Assembly: GCA_020444065.1 (NCBI GenBank)
Contig: JAHLLQ010000003.1
Span: 568,979-632,978 of the forward strand
Direction: 5' to 3'
Source: a bacterium
GTDB lineage: Bacteria; Sumerlaeota; Sumerlaeia; SLMS01; JAHLLQ01
DNA length: 64,000 bases
A program made the translations under genes and the position numbers. This document shows positions 1 through 9,308 of the stretch, one piece after another. Below the pieces are notes generated by a model, which saw nothing but the letters and a program-made list of their open reading frames with translations, did not search any database and was not told where the DNA came from. How positions within the stretch are numbered: the first letter of the stretch is position 1; each line of letters starts with the position of its first letter.

Positions 1-459
1 CGTTTGCGCGATCACGGGCGGCGCGGCGGGGCCCATGAGGGCTTCGAATTGATCCAGGTTGGTGTAAAAGTAACGCGCCCAGAATTCCTGCCAGTCTGAC
101 TGCGGCGCGTCGCTGCGGAGAACGAACGGGTCTTCCAGCAAATGCGTCACGTACGCCAGCGGCGTCGTCAGGCATTCCGAAAGGAACTTGTGACTCGGGG
201 CGCCGGATGGCGAGATGTGCGGATTCTGAATCGTGCCGTTTGCGTTCAAGACGCCATACTGAGGATAGTCGTTCCAATCGACGGCGTAGGCTTCGATGCC
301 TGTGCGCAGCGTTCGCATGTCGGCCAGGCAGCGGCTGACTTTCGAGCGCGATTGGGCTTCGAGGAAATTCGGGACCGCGATGGCGGCCAGGATGGCGATG
401 ATGGCGACGACGATCAGAAGCTCGATGAGCGTGAACGCGCGCCGTGGCTGAACCTGCAT
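1..459 (-). CDS. Type IV pilin/type II secretion pseudopilin-like protein (partial)
   Basis: Reading leftward from an ATG at 459, the product begins MQVQPRRAFTLIELLIVVAI, a textbook prepilin N-terminus: a short basic leader, the FTLIE processing site and a hydrophobic helix, continuing AILAAIAVPNFLEAQSRSKV. It would be cut by prepilin peptidase and methylated on Phe, and would act in the inner membrane or in a pseudopilus. About 153 codons are visible and the frame is still open at the window edge, so the C-terminus is missing. A GGAGGG element precedes the start. The mature part (DMRTLRTGIEAYAVDWNDYP) matches the H-X9-DG/DUF1559-type secreted pseudopilins that are multiplied in Planctomycetes-like and Sumerlaeota-like genomes. 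The family call is firm; the specific role is unknown. Confidence 0.85.
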   Translation of the reverse strand, partial: MQVQPRRAFTLIELLIVVAIIAILAAIAVPNFLEAQSRSKVSRCLADMRTLRTGIEAYAVDWNDYPQYGVLNANGTIQNPHISPSGAPSHKFLSECLTTPLAYVTHLLEDPFVLRSDAPQSDWQEFWARYFYTNLDQFEALMGPAAPPVIAQT

Positions 460-510
460 TGTGACCCTCCCCAGGGTACCTTGTTTTTCTGTCGGCTCTT
501 TCCGACAGGC

Positions 511-1164
511 CTACCCGACGGGCAGCACGTAAACCGCGATCGCGACAAAGTGCGTGACGCTGCCGATCAGCACAAACAGGTGCCAGATCGCGTGCCCGTA
601 TGGAATGCGCTCCATGGCGTAGAAGATCACGCCGAGCGTATATGCTAATCCTCCAACAAGCATCCAGACGAAGCACCCCACCGGCACCGCGGCGAGCAGC
701 GGCTTCAGTGCAATGACGATCAGCCACCCCATCAGGATGTAGATTGTAATCGAGACCGCCTCGTAGCGGCCCGTGTGAAAGACCTTGAGTATCACGCCGA
801 CCAGCGCCAGGCCCCACACGACGCCGAAGATCGACCACCCCCAAGGGCCGCGTAGCTCGACCAGCACGAACGGCGTGTAGCTGCCGGCGATCAGCAGGAA
901 GATCGAGATGTGGTCGAGGACGCGAAAGACGGCTTTGACGCGTGGGGCCTTGAAGCTGTGGTACAGCGTCGAGCAAAGGTACAGCACCACGAGCGTCGCG
1001 CCGTAGATGCTGAAGCTGACGATCCTCCACGGGTCGCCGCCCAGCGAGGCCAGCGTCACCAACGTCGCCAGTCCGGCGATGCTCAGGAAGACACCAATCC
1101 CGTGTGTGATCGAGTTGGCGATCTCTTCTCGTGGGCTGTATGGGTGTGCTTGAGTCTTTTTCAT
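511..1164 (-). CDS. TrhA/hemolysin III family (PAQR-type) membrane protein
   Basis: This 217-residue polytopic membrane protein has about seven hydrophobic segments. It carries the family's N-terminal EEIANSITHGIG motif, the LYHSF motif after the third helix and the C-terminal HAIWHLFVLIGSVTHF with its paired histidines, which in PAQR proteins bind zinc. TrhA/YqfA homologues tune membrane fluidity and energetics; the old name hemolysin III should not be read as a toxin call. The length is typical for the family. It is transcribed toward the pseudopilin gene but separated from it by about 50 bases. No strong Shine-Dalgarno is visible before the ATG. Confidence 0.9.
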   Translation of the reverse strand: MKKTQAHPYSPREEIANSITHGIGVFLSIAGLATLVTLASLGGDPWRIVSFSIYGATLVVLYLCSTLYHSFKAPRVKAVFRVLDHISIFLLIAGSYTPFVLVELRGPWGWSIFGVVWGLALVGVILKVFHTGRYEAVSITIYILMGWLIVIALKPLLAAVPVGCFVWMLVGGLAYTLGVIFYAMERIPYGHAIWHLFVLIGSVTHFVAIAVYVLPVG

Positions 1165-1803
1165 TGCGAGGGAACTTCGGCGTCCGCGTCAGCGTGCGCG
1201 GTCTGCCTAGCAGGGCGCCGCCCCCACGGCAAGGGGCATGATTCGAATGGCTCGAAGTGGCCCTGTGTGTATTGCTGGACTATCTTGTTTGACAATCTTC
1301 GCCCCCTCCGGGGACGGGCCGTACTTGCACGCTAACCTCGGGTTCCCGTTGGTCACCCGGGGCCATTCAGCTTCGCCCCCCTATCGGGGGACGACTGGGG
1401 GGAACCTGGACCGTCTGCGAGAACACATCGGAAGCATCCTCCAGAGCGCCTGTTCGGGGCTTCTAGTCGATTAGCTGAGATACTGTTGCTGGGCATGAGC
1501 CGGACTCCGGCCTGTCTGTCGGTGGCGGCGACGCTGGTTGGAATCGACCTTGTTCGAACTCTCCGTCTGATTCAGGCACCGGTGCAGTGCTTGCGGGTGA
1601 TCATGGCGGGTGCAGTTGTCCTCCGGAGGAGGATCAGTTGAATGGCCCCGGGCGACCCGTGGGAGCCCGGGGGAAGGGGTCGAGTTTCTTCCGGTCCCCG
1701 AAGGGGGCCAAGGACCTCGCCTCTTTTCTTGCGCTTGACTTCACCCGAGTGTTAGGCATGAACCCCTAGTTCAGCTCGCGCGCGCCAAGGAGCGTTTTTG
1801 GTT
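1165..1803. other. 639-base intergenic region with strong inverted repeats
   Basis: No convincing reading frame was found here. The stretch contains GC-rich inverted repeats, including GCCCCC/GGGGGA around 1375-1391 and CCCGGGC-11 nt-GCCCGGG around 1648-1672. It separates the divergent TrhA gene from the 1804-8842 gene run, so it should hold both promoters and possibly a structured leader. I could not match it to a known riboswitch, 6S, tmRNA, SRP or RNase P consensus by eye. Confidence 0.35.
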
Positions 1804-2685
1804 ATGTCAACGTTGTCCCAGGGAAGCATCGCCGTCTACTACGACCCCCACGACGAAATAGAGACGGAGCTGGCGGAAGCCCTCCAGGCTGCCCGGACGA
1901 CGTTCCGTGCGGCTTGCGAGCGGGAGGAACTCGTCGGAGCCGCCGTCGTGCTGGCGTTCGATGCGACGCGTCTGCCGGACCTCGAGACACTCGACGGGGC
2001 GTTCTGGCTGTACCTGCCGTTCCTGGACCGCGCGGCCCGTCCGACATCGTTCACTGGTGTCGAAGGCGTTTTTGCGGCCAGCGACAAGATGTTCTCCTGG
2101 TTGAAGCGCACGTTTCCCGATTTGCACGTCGAGCGCGCCGGCCTGCCATGCCATCCCGAGTTCCGCATCAAGGACGACACGCGCGAGCTGCGCCAGATTC
2201 TGGGCGTGAATGACAGCGCCATGGCCATTTTCTGCCGCGAGGATTCCTCGCGCCTCTCGCGCATCATGCACCGGATCGACGACGACCCGCGGTTCACTCT
2301 GGTGACGATGGAAGAGATGCGCCAGATCGACGAACAAAACGACTGTCGGGCAGCCGCGCATGCGATCGGCGGGTGCGACCTGGTGGTTGGCGATCCGACC
2401 TTCCATCGCATTGCGGAGGCCGCTGCGTCGGCCACGCCGATGCTTGCCTTCACGCATCCGGGCGATCCGTCTTTTGGCAATGCGCTGCATCTGCTGGAAG
2501 AAGGCGCTGGCCTGATCGCCATGGACGAGTCGGACCTGTTTTATCACCTGGATCGGATCAGCACCGACGAATCGCGTCTGCCGCTGCTGCGGGACAATAT
2601 GCGGCGCCTGTTCCCATCGGTTCGCGCTTGCGATCAGATCGCCACTGTCCTTGAACAGGCGCTGGAACAATCCCGCGTTGGGTGA
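1804..2685 (+). CDS. Glycosyltransferase-like protein (GT-B, MurG/GT28-like C-terminal half)
   Basis: The product has 293 residues. Its C-terminal half shows the layout of GT-B sugar transferases of the MurG/diacylglycerol glucosyltransferase type: a GLPCHPEF linker-like motif, a low-conservation nucleotide-binding lobe, and CDLVVGDPTFHRIAEAAASATPMLAF followed by an acidic patch, equivalent to the donor-binding GGxT/E region. The usual GGSxGA and E-rich motifs are degenerate, so activity is not assured. ATG 1804 is chosen; AAGGAG at 1787-1792 lies 11 bases upstream, and a TTG at 1798 is the alternative. The stop codon overlaps the start of the YfhO-like gene, implying coupled expression and a role in polymer glycosylation or envelope assembly. 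Confidence 0.55.
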   Translation: MSTLSQGSIAVYYDPHDEIETELAEALQAARTTFRAACEREELVGAAVVLAFDATRLPDLETLDGAFWLYLPFLDRAARPTSFTGVEGVFAASDKMFSWLKRTFPDLHVERAGLPCHPEFRIKDDTRELRQILGVNDSAMAIFCREDSSRLSRIMHRIDDDPRFTLVTMEEMRQIDEQNDCRAAAHAIGGCDLVVGDPTFHRIAEAAASATPMLAFTHPGDPSFGNALHLLEEGAGLIAMDESDLFYHLDRISTDESRLPLLRDNMRRLFPSVRACDQIATVLEQALEQSRVG

Positions 2686-4958
2686 TGGCGCCGATTTCTG
2701 CCAAGAAACAACTCCTCTTTGAAGTCCTTGCCGTGGCCGCTGCCGTCGCGGTGTTCTACGGGTTGTATTTCGACCCGACGCACATGCAGAGCGGCGGCGA
2801 TTACGCGAACCTCTTCTGGCCGATGAAGGAGTTCCGCACCGAGACGCTCCTCGGGCAGAGAGTCTTTGCGCTCTGGAATCCTTACATCTTCTTTGGGGCG
2901 CCCGCCGCGGCAACGCTGCAGCACGCGATCTTCTATCCTGTCGACTACGTGTTCTTCTGGTTCTCGCCCCTGTTGGGAGAGATGAATCTCTACAACCTCT
3001 TCCACCTGATTCTGTGCGGAGTCGGTGCGTGGTGGTGGATGCGGTTCGCACTTCGATCCGGAACCGCCGGAGCTATTCTGGCCGGTGCGGCCTTCCCATG
3101 CACCGCGTGGTTCTGGGGTGCGCAGGAACACATCAACCAGATCGCCGCCGTGGCGTGGATGCCGTGGATGCTCGGCGCCGCCTGGATGCTGGCCGCGGGC
3201 CGAATGTCGGCGGTACGATTCGTCGTGGTCTACACTGGCCTCGGGGCCATGCAGTTCCTCGTTGGCCACCCCCAGGCAGCCTTCTACACGCACGGAGCGG
3301 CTGCGGCGATCCTTGCGATCGGCTCGGTGGCGTTCGGAGGCGAAGGCAGGCTGCGCCGGCTCGGCGTCGCTGTCCTGTGCTTCGGCGCGGCCGGCATCCT
3401 GACCATGCTGCTGACGGGCGTGCAGTTGCTGCCGGGCCTGGAACTCACCCCGCTTGCTTCTCGCCACCAGTTCGATCCGCCGTGGTCGTTTCGCTACAGC
3501 ATGCCGCCGGACATATTGCTGACGTACTTTCAGCCCCACCGATTCGGCAGCTACGTTGCCGGTTACCAGGACATGCGCGCGTACAACGAGTACGGTGTGT
3601 TCGTTGGCTTGCCGATCTTGATTCTGGCCATCGGTGAGGTTGCGTTCCAGCTCTGGCGGCTTGTTGCGCCCGGCCGAAAGGCGCGCCGTGCGCCGCTGCT
3701 GTTGGCCGTTGCGATCGTCGTGACGCTGCTGATGGCGATGGGCGGGAATGTCAGTCTCTCGCGAATCCTTCATGCCGACTTCACCGAGTTCCCAATGCCC
3801 GCGCGGCTGGATCCTAAGCATGGTATTTCGCTTCACGACATCTACGTGGCGCTCTTCCCCCCGGCGGCTGGATTCCGCGTTCCCGCGCGCATCATTGTCA
3901 TCACGGCGCTGGCGTGGACTTCGTTGGCCGGGCTGGCGCTGGACCGGATTCTGCGCGAGCTCCGGCATCGGGAGCAGGCCAACAACCTGATCATCGGTGT
4001 CGCCGGCGGTGCGATCGCCATCGCCTGGTGCGGTCTCTATCTGCCCGCGCGGGCCGAGAAATTCAACTACCCAGTCGAGACGGCGCCGCTGCTTCTTGCT
4101 TGGGGTGAAGACGTCGACCTGCATCCCGGAAAAACGATCGACAATCGCCTGTTCCGACTCACGATTAACGACGACGCCTTCCTGAAGGCCAATCGTCAGC
4201 TCGATACCGAACCGATCGAGAATACCGTCTGGTTGCGTTGGATGCGGCTGTTCGAGAACGACAACGTTGTGCTCCATTATCCATCGGCGGCGGGCTACGA
4301 GGAGGGCCTGGCTCCCACAATTCGCACGAAGGATTTCCTGCTTCGTTTCAATCGTCACTTCCGTCAATTCCGCCCCGACCAGCAGCTTCTGGCCTTGCTC
4401 GGCATCGGGAGGATCTTCTCCGATCTTCCGATCGACATTGAGGCCTTGCAGGAGCTTCCCGTGGATCTGCGTCGCACTCGTGCTCTCTTCGGGGTCCCTG
4501 GGGCCGGCGGCGCTGCCTTCTGGGCAGAGCAGGCCGAGGGTATCGATCTTACGGAGTTTGACGGGCCCCACCAGCTTGCCGGTGAGCCGCCGCTGACGGG
4601 CTATCAGGACGACAAGGTCGACTACGGCAAGGCTGTTCAGTGGGACCGTGGATTACCTGTCTTGACGACCGACGTGTCGAATCCAAATCGCGTGGTGGTT
4701 GAATCGACAGGCCCGATCCCCGGCGATGCGATTCTATCCATGGGGCAGTACCCCGGTTGGACGATTGCCGGCGAGCCCGTCGAGTGGCTGAACGCCGTCC
4801 ACGCGCGGGTTCCGGCTTCGGCGTTCGTAGACGGACGCGCCGTTCTCGAGTTCCGTCCGGAAAGCCACCGCGTGGGGTTGTTCTTGACCGGTATCGGATT
4901 AGGCATCTGGTTTGCAGGCCTTTCCGTCATCACTCTTCGAAGGAAGATTGTACCATGA
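2685..4958 (+). CDS. YfhO-family polytopic membrane protein (GT-C-like)
   Basis: This protein of about 757 residues has roughly twelve hydrophobic segments in its first 480 residues and a soluble C-terminal domain, followed by a last membrane helix (VGLFLTGIGLGIWFAGLSVI). Features of the YfhO/GT-C superfamily are visible: an early acidic loop (GGDYANLFWPMKEFR), the WNPYIFFGAPAAATLQ segment, and QEHINQIAAVAWMPW. Family members act in glycosylation of lipoteichoic acid or lipid-linked sugars. ATG 2685 overlaps the upstream TGA (a GTG at 2682 is possible), and the 3' end overlaps the next start by four bases (ATGA). Substrate unknown. Confidence 0.75.
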   Translation: MAPISAKKQLLFEVLAVAAAVAVFYGLYFDPTHMQSGGDYANLFWPMKEFRTETLLGQRVFALWNPYIFFGAPAAATLQHAIFYPVDYVFFWFSPLLGEMNLYNLFHLILCGVGAWWWMRFALRSGTAGAILAGAAFPCTAWFWGAQEHINQIAAVAWMPWMLGAAWMLAAGRMSAVRFVVVYTGLGAMQFLVGHPQAAFYTHGAAAAILAIGSVAFGGEGRLRRLGVAVLCFGAAGILTMLLTGVQLLPGLELTPLASRHQFDPPWSFRYSMPPDILLTYFQPHRFGSYVAGYQDMRAYNEYGVFVGLPILILAIGEVAFQLWRLVAPGRKARRAPLLLAVAIVVTLLMAMGGNVSLSRILHADFTEFPMPARLDPKHGISLHDIYVALFPPAAGFRVPARIIVITALAWTSLAGLALDRILRELRHREQANNLIIGVAGGAIAIAWCGLYLPARAEKFNYPVETAPLLLAWGEDVDLHPGKTIDNRLFRLTINDDAFLKANRQLDTEPIENTVWLRWMRLFENDNVVLHYPSAAGYEEGLAPTIRTKDFLLRFNRHFRQFRPDQQLLALLGIGRIFSDLPIDIEALQELPVDLRRTRALFGVPGAGGAAFWAEQAEGIDLTEFDGPHQLAGEPPLTGYQDDKVDYGKAVQWDRGLPVLTTDVSNPNRVVVESTGPIPGDAILSMGQYPGWTIAGEPVEWLNAVHARVPASAFVDGRAVLEFRPESHRVGLFLTGIGLGIWFAGLSVITLRRKIVP

Positions 4959-5932
4959 GCGAATCGCCGTATCGGATCTGCATCCTGGGAGCCGGCGCCG
5001 TCGGGTCGCTGATTGGCGGCCAGATGAGGGCCGGAGGGTTGGACGTGTCGATGGTTGGGCGTCCCGCCCACATCGAGGCGATCCGCTCGAACGGCTTGCG
5101 TATGACCAGCGTCAGTATCGTCTGGCACGAAGGTCTGGCCTCGGGTTTCACGGATCTGGCCACTTCGATTGCGGAGTGCTCCACCGCGCCATTCGACCTG
5201 ATCGTCATCGCGACAAGGACGACCGAGACGGCCGAGGCGACGCGGCTTGCCCTTCCTGCTCTGGCGCCGGACGGGCTGCTGCTTTCAATTCAAAATGGAT
5301 TGGGCAACTGGGAAGCCATGGCGGAGATCGTCGGCTGGGAGCGCGTTGTCGGCGGCATTCTGAACACCGGCGTCGAGTTGGCCGCCCCCGGCCATGTGAA
5401 CGTGACGGTTCAGGGCTTCCCGGTCATGATCGGTCGCCCGCCACATCCGGATGCTCCAGCCCAGAGCCGCATCGAGGACTTGGTCGCTCGTCTGGAGGCG
5501 GCCGAGGTGCCCGTGGAGAATCCGCCGGACATTCGTGCCCGTCAGTGGCGTAAGCTGATGTACAACTGCGCGCTGAATGCCCCGGCGACCGTTCGGGACG
5601 GAAAATACAGCGTGCTGCTGGGCGATCCGGAGGCCCGCGCGGACCAGGAAGCGATCATCGCGGAATGCTACGCCGTCGCCGAGGCACTGAGAATCCCCCT
5701 CGACCCGCCCACCTTGGCTGAGTTCCAACAGTGGTTCTTCGAGGGCGTCTTCCCGGCAACGGCAGACCACATCCCCTCGATGCTGGTGCATTTCCGCGCC
5801 GGCAAGATGCCGGAGATCGATGCCATGAACGGGGCGATCGCACGGCTCGGCGAGAAAGCGGGCGTCCCGACGCCGGTGAACGCCCGTTACACCAAACTTG
5901 TGCGCGAGAAAGCCGCTCAGATAATTGTCTGA
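4955..5932 (+). CDS. panE: 2-dehydropantoate 2-reductase family protein
   Basis: A 325-residue NADPH-dependent reductase of the ApbA/PanE family. The N-terminus carries the dinucleotide-binding GAGAVGSLIGG fold, then SIQNGLGN, the motif before the substrate pocket. The C-terminal domain has WRKLMYNCALNAPATV, in which the Lys corresponds to the catalytic lysine of E. coli PanE. The canonical role is reduction of ketopantoate to pantoate for CoA synthesis, but the family has many paralogues of other specificity and the neighbours here are not CoA genes. The start is the ATG at 4955, overlapping the stop of the YfhO-like gene; a longer upstream frame is just the shadow of that gene. Confidence 0.8.
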   Translation: MSESPYRICILGAGAVGSLIGGQMRAGGLDVSMVGRPAHIEAIRSNGLRMTSVSIVWHEGLASGFTDLATSIAECSTAPFDLIVIATRTTETAEATRLALPALAPDGLLLSIQNGLGNWEAMAEIVGWERVVGGILNTGVELAAPGHVNVTVQGFPVMIGRPPHPDAPAQSRIEDLVARLEAAEVPVENPPDIRARQWRKLMYNCALNAPATVRDGKYSVLLGDPEARADQEAIIAECYAVAEALRIPLDPPTLAEFQQWFFEGVFPATADHIPSMLVHFRAGKMPEIDAMNGAIARLGEKAGVPTPVNARYTKLVREKAAQIIV

Positions 5933-5973
5933 CTGTTTATTCAGGCATTCCGAGTTGAGCAGAAAGAAACGCA

Positions 5974-7530
5974 ATGATCGAACGACGTAAACTCCTAGTT
6001 TTTCAGCGTTCCGCGAGATCGGCCCTGCTGGCTTTTCTGTTCCCGTTGGTTCTTGTGGCGGCTTTGCCGGGCCAGTCGTTCAAGCAGGACGGCTTGCTTG
6101 AACTCGATCTGAGTCAGCCTGATAAGCGTTCCCATGTCTCCTCGTCGTCGCTGGATTGCATGAACCCACTATGGGAGTTGGAACTGCCTTTCGGTCCTCA
6201 AGCCGGATTGGTCCGAGACGGCCAGCTATGGATCGCACGGCTCGAAGACTCGCGCCTTGTTGCGGCGCATGTGGCTCTGGAGAAGGACGGGCCGAAGCTG
6301 CCCCCGATGGAAGAGGGAAGCAAGACGACCCCGGAGCCCAAGTGGGTTCGCAGTATTTCCGGGGAATTGGATGCCGAGGGCTCCACGCTCGGGCCCGTGT
6401 TCGCCGGCGGGGACTACTGGCTGGTGGCTGCAGGCGAAGGCTTGTATGTTGTGCCGCTGGATCCGGAAGCGAGTGCCCGGCCGCGGATGCGCGTCAACGT
6501 TCCCCTGACGGATATTCAGACCGCCATGGTTTCGGAAGGAACCCTCTTCCTGGCCGGCGGGATGGAGAGCGGGGGAGTGCGCATCGCGGCGGCTCCGCTC
6601 GCGGCTGTTTCGGCGGCTTCGTCCGGCGCTCGGATTGCCATCAATTGGCAACTGACTCTCCCCCTGCCGCAGCGACGGGAGGGCATCTCTCTCTTCGTCC
6701 AGAACGGCTACCTGTACGTTGTTGGCGGCGAAGGAATCGTGAATAACGTGCCCGTTCGCCCGCGCGAGATGGTTCGTGCTCAGATTCTCGACGATGGGAC
6801 TCTGACTTCATGGCAGCTTGCCGTGCAGCTTCTGCCTTACGGCGTCGGGCGCTCTCGCACCCTCTCGATGGATGGCGTTCATCTGGTCACTGGCGATACG
6901 CCTGTGACGGCGGACGGCGAATATCTGACCAGCGAGACGCTGATGCGTGCCGGTGCGCTGGAGGGCGGGCTGCTTTCCATGTGGACCGAGCTTACCTTTT
7001 GCGTTCCCACTATGCAGGAGGAGTTTCTGATCGCGGGCCTACCCGATTCGTCTCAGTTCATTCTGTTGGGCGGACATCCCGCGGGTTCGCCTGAGGTTCA
7101 GACCATCGCCCGTGCCTATCAGACAGCCCCTTCGCAGGCGTTGGTGGCGGAGCGAGGCGCGGCGATGCGTCGCCTTCGCAATGGCCCCATCGGCATTCCT
7201 ACGGTGGAGTACACGACAGGCCTTCGCCGTGCTCAGCGCGAGAATCGCTACCACGTCGTGGTCGTCATTGATCACAATGCAGACAACAAGGCTCTGCGGC
7301 GCCTGATGGTGAACCGGAACTCGAAGCAGATGCTCCGCGATCTGGTTATATCCTGCCCCGCTCCGGAAGAGATTGCCGACGCGCAGGCTCGTATCGGAAC
7401 GGACGTTACGCCGGCGATTGCGCTTTTGACGGCCGATGGCAGGAAATTGACCGTGCACGAGGGCGTCCCCGACCTGGCACAGCTCTTTCAAGTGCTCTCT
7501 CCCGCTTGGGCTCCCAAGGACGCCGAGTAA
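5974..7530 (+). CDS. Secreted propeller-like protein with C-terminal thioredoxin-like segment
   Basis: The 518-residue product begins with a basic segment and a hydrophobic stretch (ALLAFLFPLVLVAALPG), a probable Sec signal. Residues about 50-390 consist of repeated beta-rich units (GGDYWLVAAGEGLYVVPLD, GTLFLAGGMESGG, GYLYVVGGEGI), as in kelch or other beta-propellers. The last 100 residues (YHVVVVIDHNADNK...VTPAIALLTADGRK) look like a thioredoxin fold with the cis-Pro TP motif but no CxxC, so it should not be redox-active. I know no named family for this combination. It lies 40 bases after panE and 40 before the PpiC gene, consistent with an exported-protein operon. Confidence 0.5.
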   Translation: MIERRKLLVFQRSARSALLAFLFPLVLVAALPGQSFKQDGLLELDLSQPDKRSHVSSSSLDCMNPLWELELPFGPQAGLVRDGQLWIARLEDSRLVAAHVALEKDGPKLPPMEEGSKTTPEPKWVRSISGELDAEGSTLGPVFAGGDYWLVAAGEGLYVVPLDPEASARPRMRVNVPLTDIQTAMVSEGTLFLAGGMESGGVRIAAAPLAAVSAASSGARIAINWQLTLPLPQRREGISLFVQNGYLYVVGGEGIVNNVPVRPREMVRAQILDDGTLTSWQLAVQLLPYGVGRSRTLSMDGVHLVTGDTPVTADGEYLTSETLMRAGALEGGLLSMWTELTFCVPTMQEEFLIAGLPDSSQFILLGGHPAGSPEVQTIARAYQTAPSQALVAERGAAMRRLRNGPIGIPTVEYTTGLRRAQRENRYHVVVVIDHNADNKALRRLMVNRNSKQMLRDLVISCPAPEEIADAQARIGTDVTPAIALLTADGRKLTVHEGVPDLAQLFQVLSPAWAPKDAE

Positions 7531-7570
7531 GAGGTAGGCTCACCCGCAATCGACACCCTGAGGTGATAGT

Positions 7571-8842
7571 ATGAAGTTCGGTAACTTGATCACTGGCACT
7601 CTGGCCGCAGCCGCACTCCTGGCTTGTGTCTCGTCGGCTGCAGGACAGGCGGTGGCTCCGCTGATCCGTGAAGAGCCGGAGATCAAGGTGCGCGTCGGTA
7701 CGCCCACGCCGATCGCGACGCCGTCGGATGATGATCGCGGCCGTCCCGCGCCGACCCCTACGCCCGATCCGAAGACGGTTCTCGTTGCCATTGTCAATTC
7801 GCATTCGATCACGCGCGATCAACTGGACCGTCGCGTAACGGCTCGCATCGGCACGACGCCGGAAGCGCTCAAGGAGTTCACTCAGAAGGGCGTCAACATC
7901 CTCGCGTCGGATGCACCGACCGAGGAGGCGCTCCTCGACGCACAGCAGGAAATGGAATTCCAGGATGCCGTGCGCAAGGAAGAAGGGCTCATCGTTCAAG
8001 AGTGGACCGAGCAGATGATGCTGGCCGATGAAGCGCGCCGCCAGGGTTTCGTGATCAGCGAACAGGAATTCAAAGATCGCCTGCGCATCATCGAGACGGA
8101 GTTCAATCTCTCCGACAGCCGCGTGCAGACGGTTCTCGAACGCATGGGCATGTCCAACGAGGAGTTGGAGTCCTACGTGCACGACGCGTTGCTGATCGAG
8201 AAGTTGCTCGATCGTTTTGTGGAATTGAACATCAGCGACGATGCGCTGAAGGCTGCCTACGAACAGAACCCATCGATCTACCGCACTCCGCCGATGTATC
8301 GCGCGGCTCACTTTTCGATTTCATTGCTCGGCAGCGAATCCGCCAAGACCCGGCGTTCGCTCGAGAAGCTGGCGGAGGAAGCGCGCAGTCGCCTTGAGAA
8401 GGGCGAGAACTACGACCGCGTCTTCACGGATTTGAACGACCTGGACTTCGGTATTTACGGCGCCGACCTGGGCTACTTCAGCATCGAACAGGAGGGCCTG
8501 CCGCCGGTCGTGCGCCAGGAACTCGCGAAGATGAAGATCGGCGAGACGAGTCCGATGCTGACGTCATATGTCAGGCGCGACGGTGTCGTCGTCCCGGAAT
8601 CCTATCACGTCGTTAAGGTTCTGGATAAGGAACCGGCCGTTGGAGAGAACTTCGAATCAGCCTTGCCGAAGTTGAGAGAGAATGCCCGCGAGTACGCCCG
8701 CATCCAGGTGCTGAAGATGCTGCGGGATGCGAGGACTCACAAAGTAATCACCAACCTGGGCGGCATCCCGCCGGAGAAAATCCCCGGACCGATGGAACGC
8801 AATCGCCCGCAACCTGCGGTGTCGTTGAAGATGAAGAAGTAA
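7571..8842 (+). CDS. SurA/PpiC-type periplasmic peptidyl-prolyl isomerase
   Basis: The 423-residue protein has a signal peptide (MKFGNLITGTLAAAALLACVSSAAG), a Pro/Thr-rich linker, a SurA-like N-terminal helical region at about 70-220 (LVAIVNSHSITRDQLDRRV, then EQMMLADEARRQGFVISEQE) and a parvulin-type domain at about 235-370 (AHFSISLLG, FGIYGADLGYFS, LAKMKIGETSPML, SYHVVKVLDK). Homologues act as chaperones or isomerases for outer-membrane and secreted proteins. The parvulin domain keeps the DLGYF and G-E-T-S-P signatures. The start ATG follows GAGGTGATAGT. It is the last gene of the 1804-8842 run and ends convergently ten bases from the next gene. Confidence 0.85.
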   Translation: MKFGNLITGTLAAAALLACVSSAAGQAVAPLIREEPEIKVRVGTPTPIATPSDDDRGRPAPTPTPDPKTVLVAIVNSHSITRDQLDRRVTARIGTTPEALKEFTQKGVNILASDAPTEEALLDAQQEMEFQDAVRKEEGLIVQEWTEQMMLADEARRQGFVISEQEFKDRLRIIETEFNLSDSRVQTVLERMGMSNEELESYVHDALLIEKLLDRFVELNISDDALKAAYEQNPSIYRTPPMYRAAHFSISLLGSESAKTRRSLEKLAEEARSRLEKGENYDRVFTDLNDLDFGIYGADLGYFSIEQEGLPPVVRQELAKMKIGETSPMLTSYVRRDGVVVPESYHVVKVLDKEPAVGENFESALPKLRENAREYARIQVLKMLRDARTHKVITNLGGIPPEKIPGPMERNRPQPAVSLKMKK

Positions 8843-8852
8843 CCGGCAGCAA

Positions 8853-9272
8853 TTACCCGATCGTTTCAAACTCTTTGAAGCACTGATAGCCGAACTCTCG
8901 GGCCGCCTCCTGCTGATCCGGATCGCCCCAGAAGGTCTTCATGCCTTCCTCGGCGGCTTTCCACGCACAGTTCCAATTGAAGCGAATTCGCAGCGAACTG
9001 CCGTTCGCGTTGGCGGTCAGCTGGCCGATGAAATCGGCACAGCCTGACTGGCCCTCGAGTTGGATGGATTCGATGGGAAGGTCGGGGTGTTGATCGAGCA
9101 ACTGAGAGATCACGCGAAGGACTTTGACCGGGGGGGCGCCGGCATTTGCCTGGATCAGCTCGGTCTTCGTGTCGCCCGCCGCGAGGGCCCGGACAGCCTC
9201 CGCGAATTCGGGTGTCGCGGCGCTGCGCTCAAGCAAAGATTCAATTGTCGGCACTTCGACAGCCATAGGCAC
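8853..9272 (-). CDS. Hypothetical protein, 139 residues
   Basis: A small soluble acidic protein with no signal or membrane helix. It begins at a GTG (9272) five bases after AGGAG; an in-frame ATG at 9266 is the alternative. It contains a helical N-terminus (PTIESLLERSAATPEFAEAVRALAAG) and a beta-rich centre (ADFIGQLTANANGSSLRIRFNWNCAWKAAEEG) ending with GDPDQQEAAREFGYQCFKEFE. I do not recognise the family. It sits 36 bases downstream of ptsI on the same strand, so it may be cotranscribed with the PTS genes. Confidence 0.6.
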   Translation of the reverse strand: MPMAVEVPTIESLLERSAATPEFAEAVRALAAGDTKTELIQANAGAPPVKVLRVISQLLDQHPDLPIESIQLEGQSGCADFIGQLTANANGSSLRIRFNWNCAWKAAEEGMKTFWGDPDQQEAAREFGYQCFKEFETIG

Positions 9273-9308
9273 TCGTACTCCTGGTACTGTTTGCGGGAAG
9301 GGGAAGGG

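Noticed and set aside
2634-4571. A 645-codon open frame on the minus strand
   Set aside because: It is antisense to the YfhO-like gene, with Arg/Gln/Asp-rich low-complexity sequence and no domain; the plus-strand gene has clear membrane topology.
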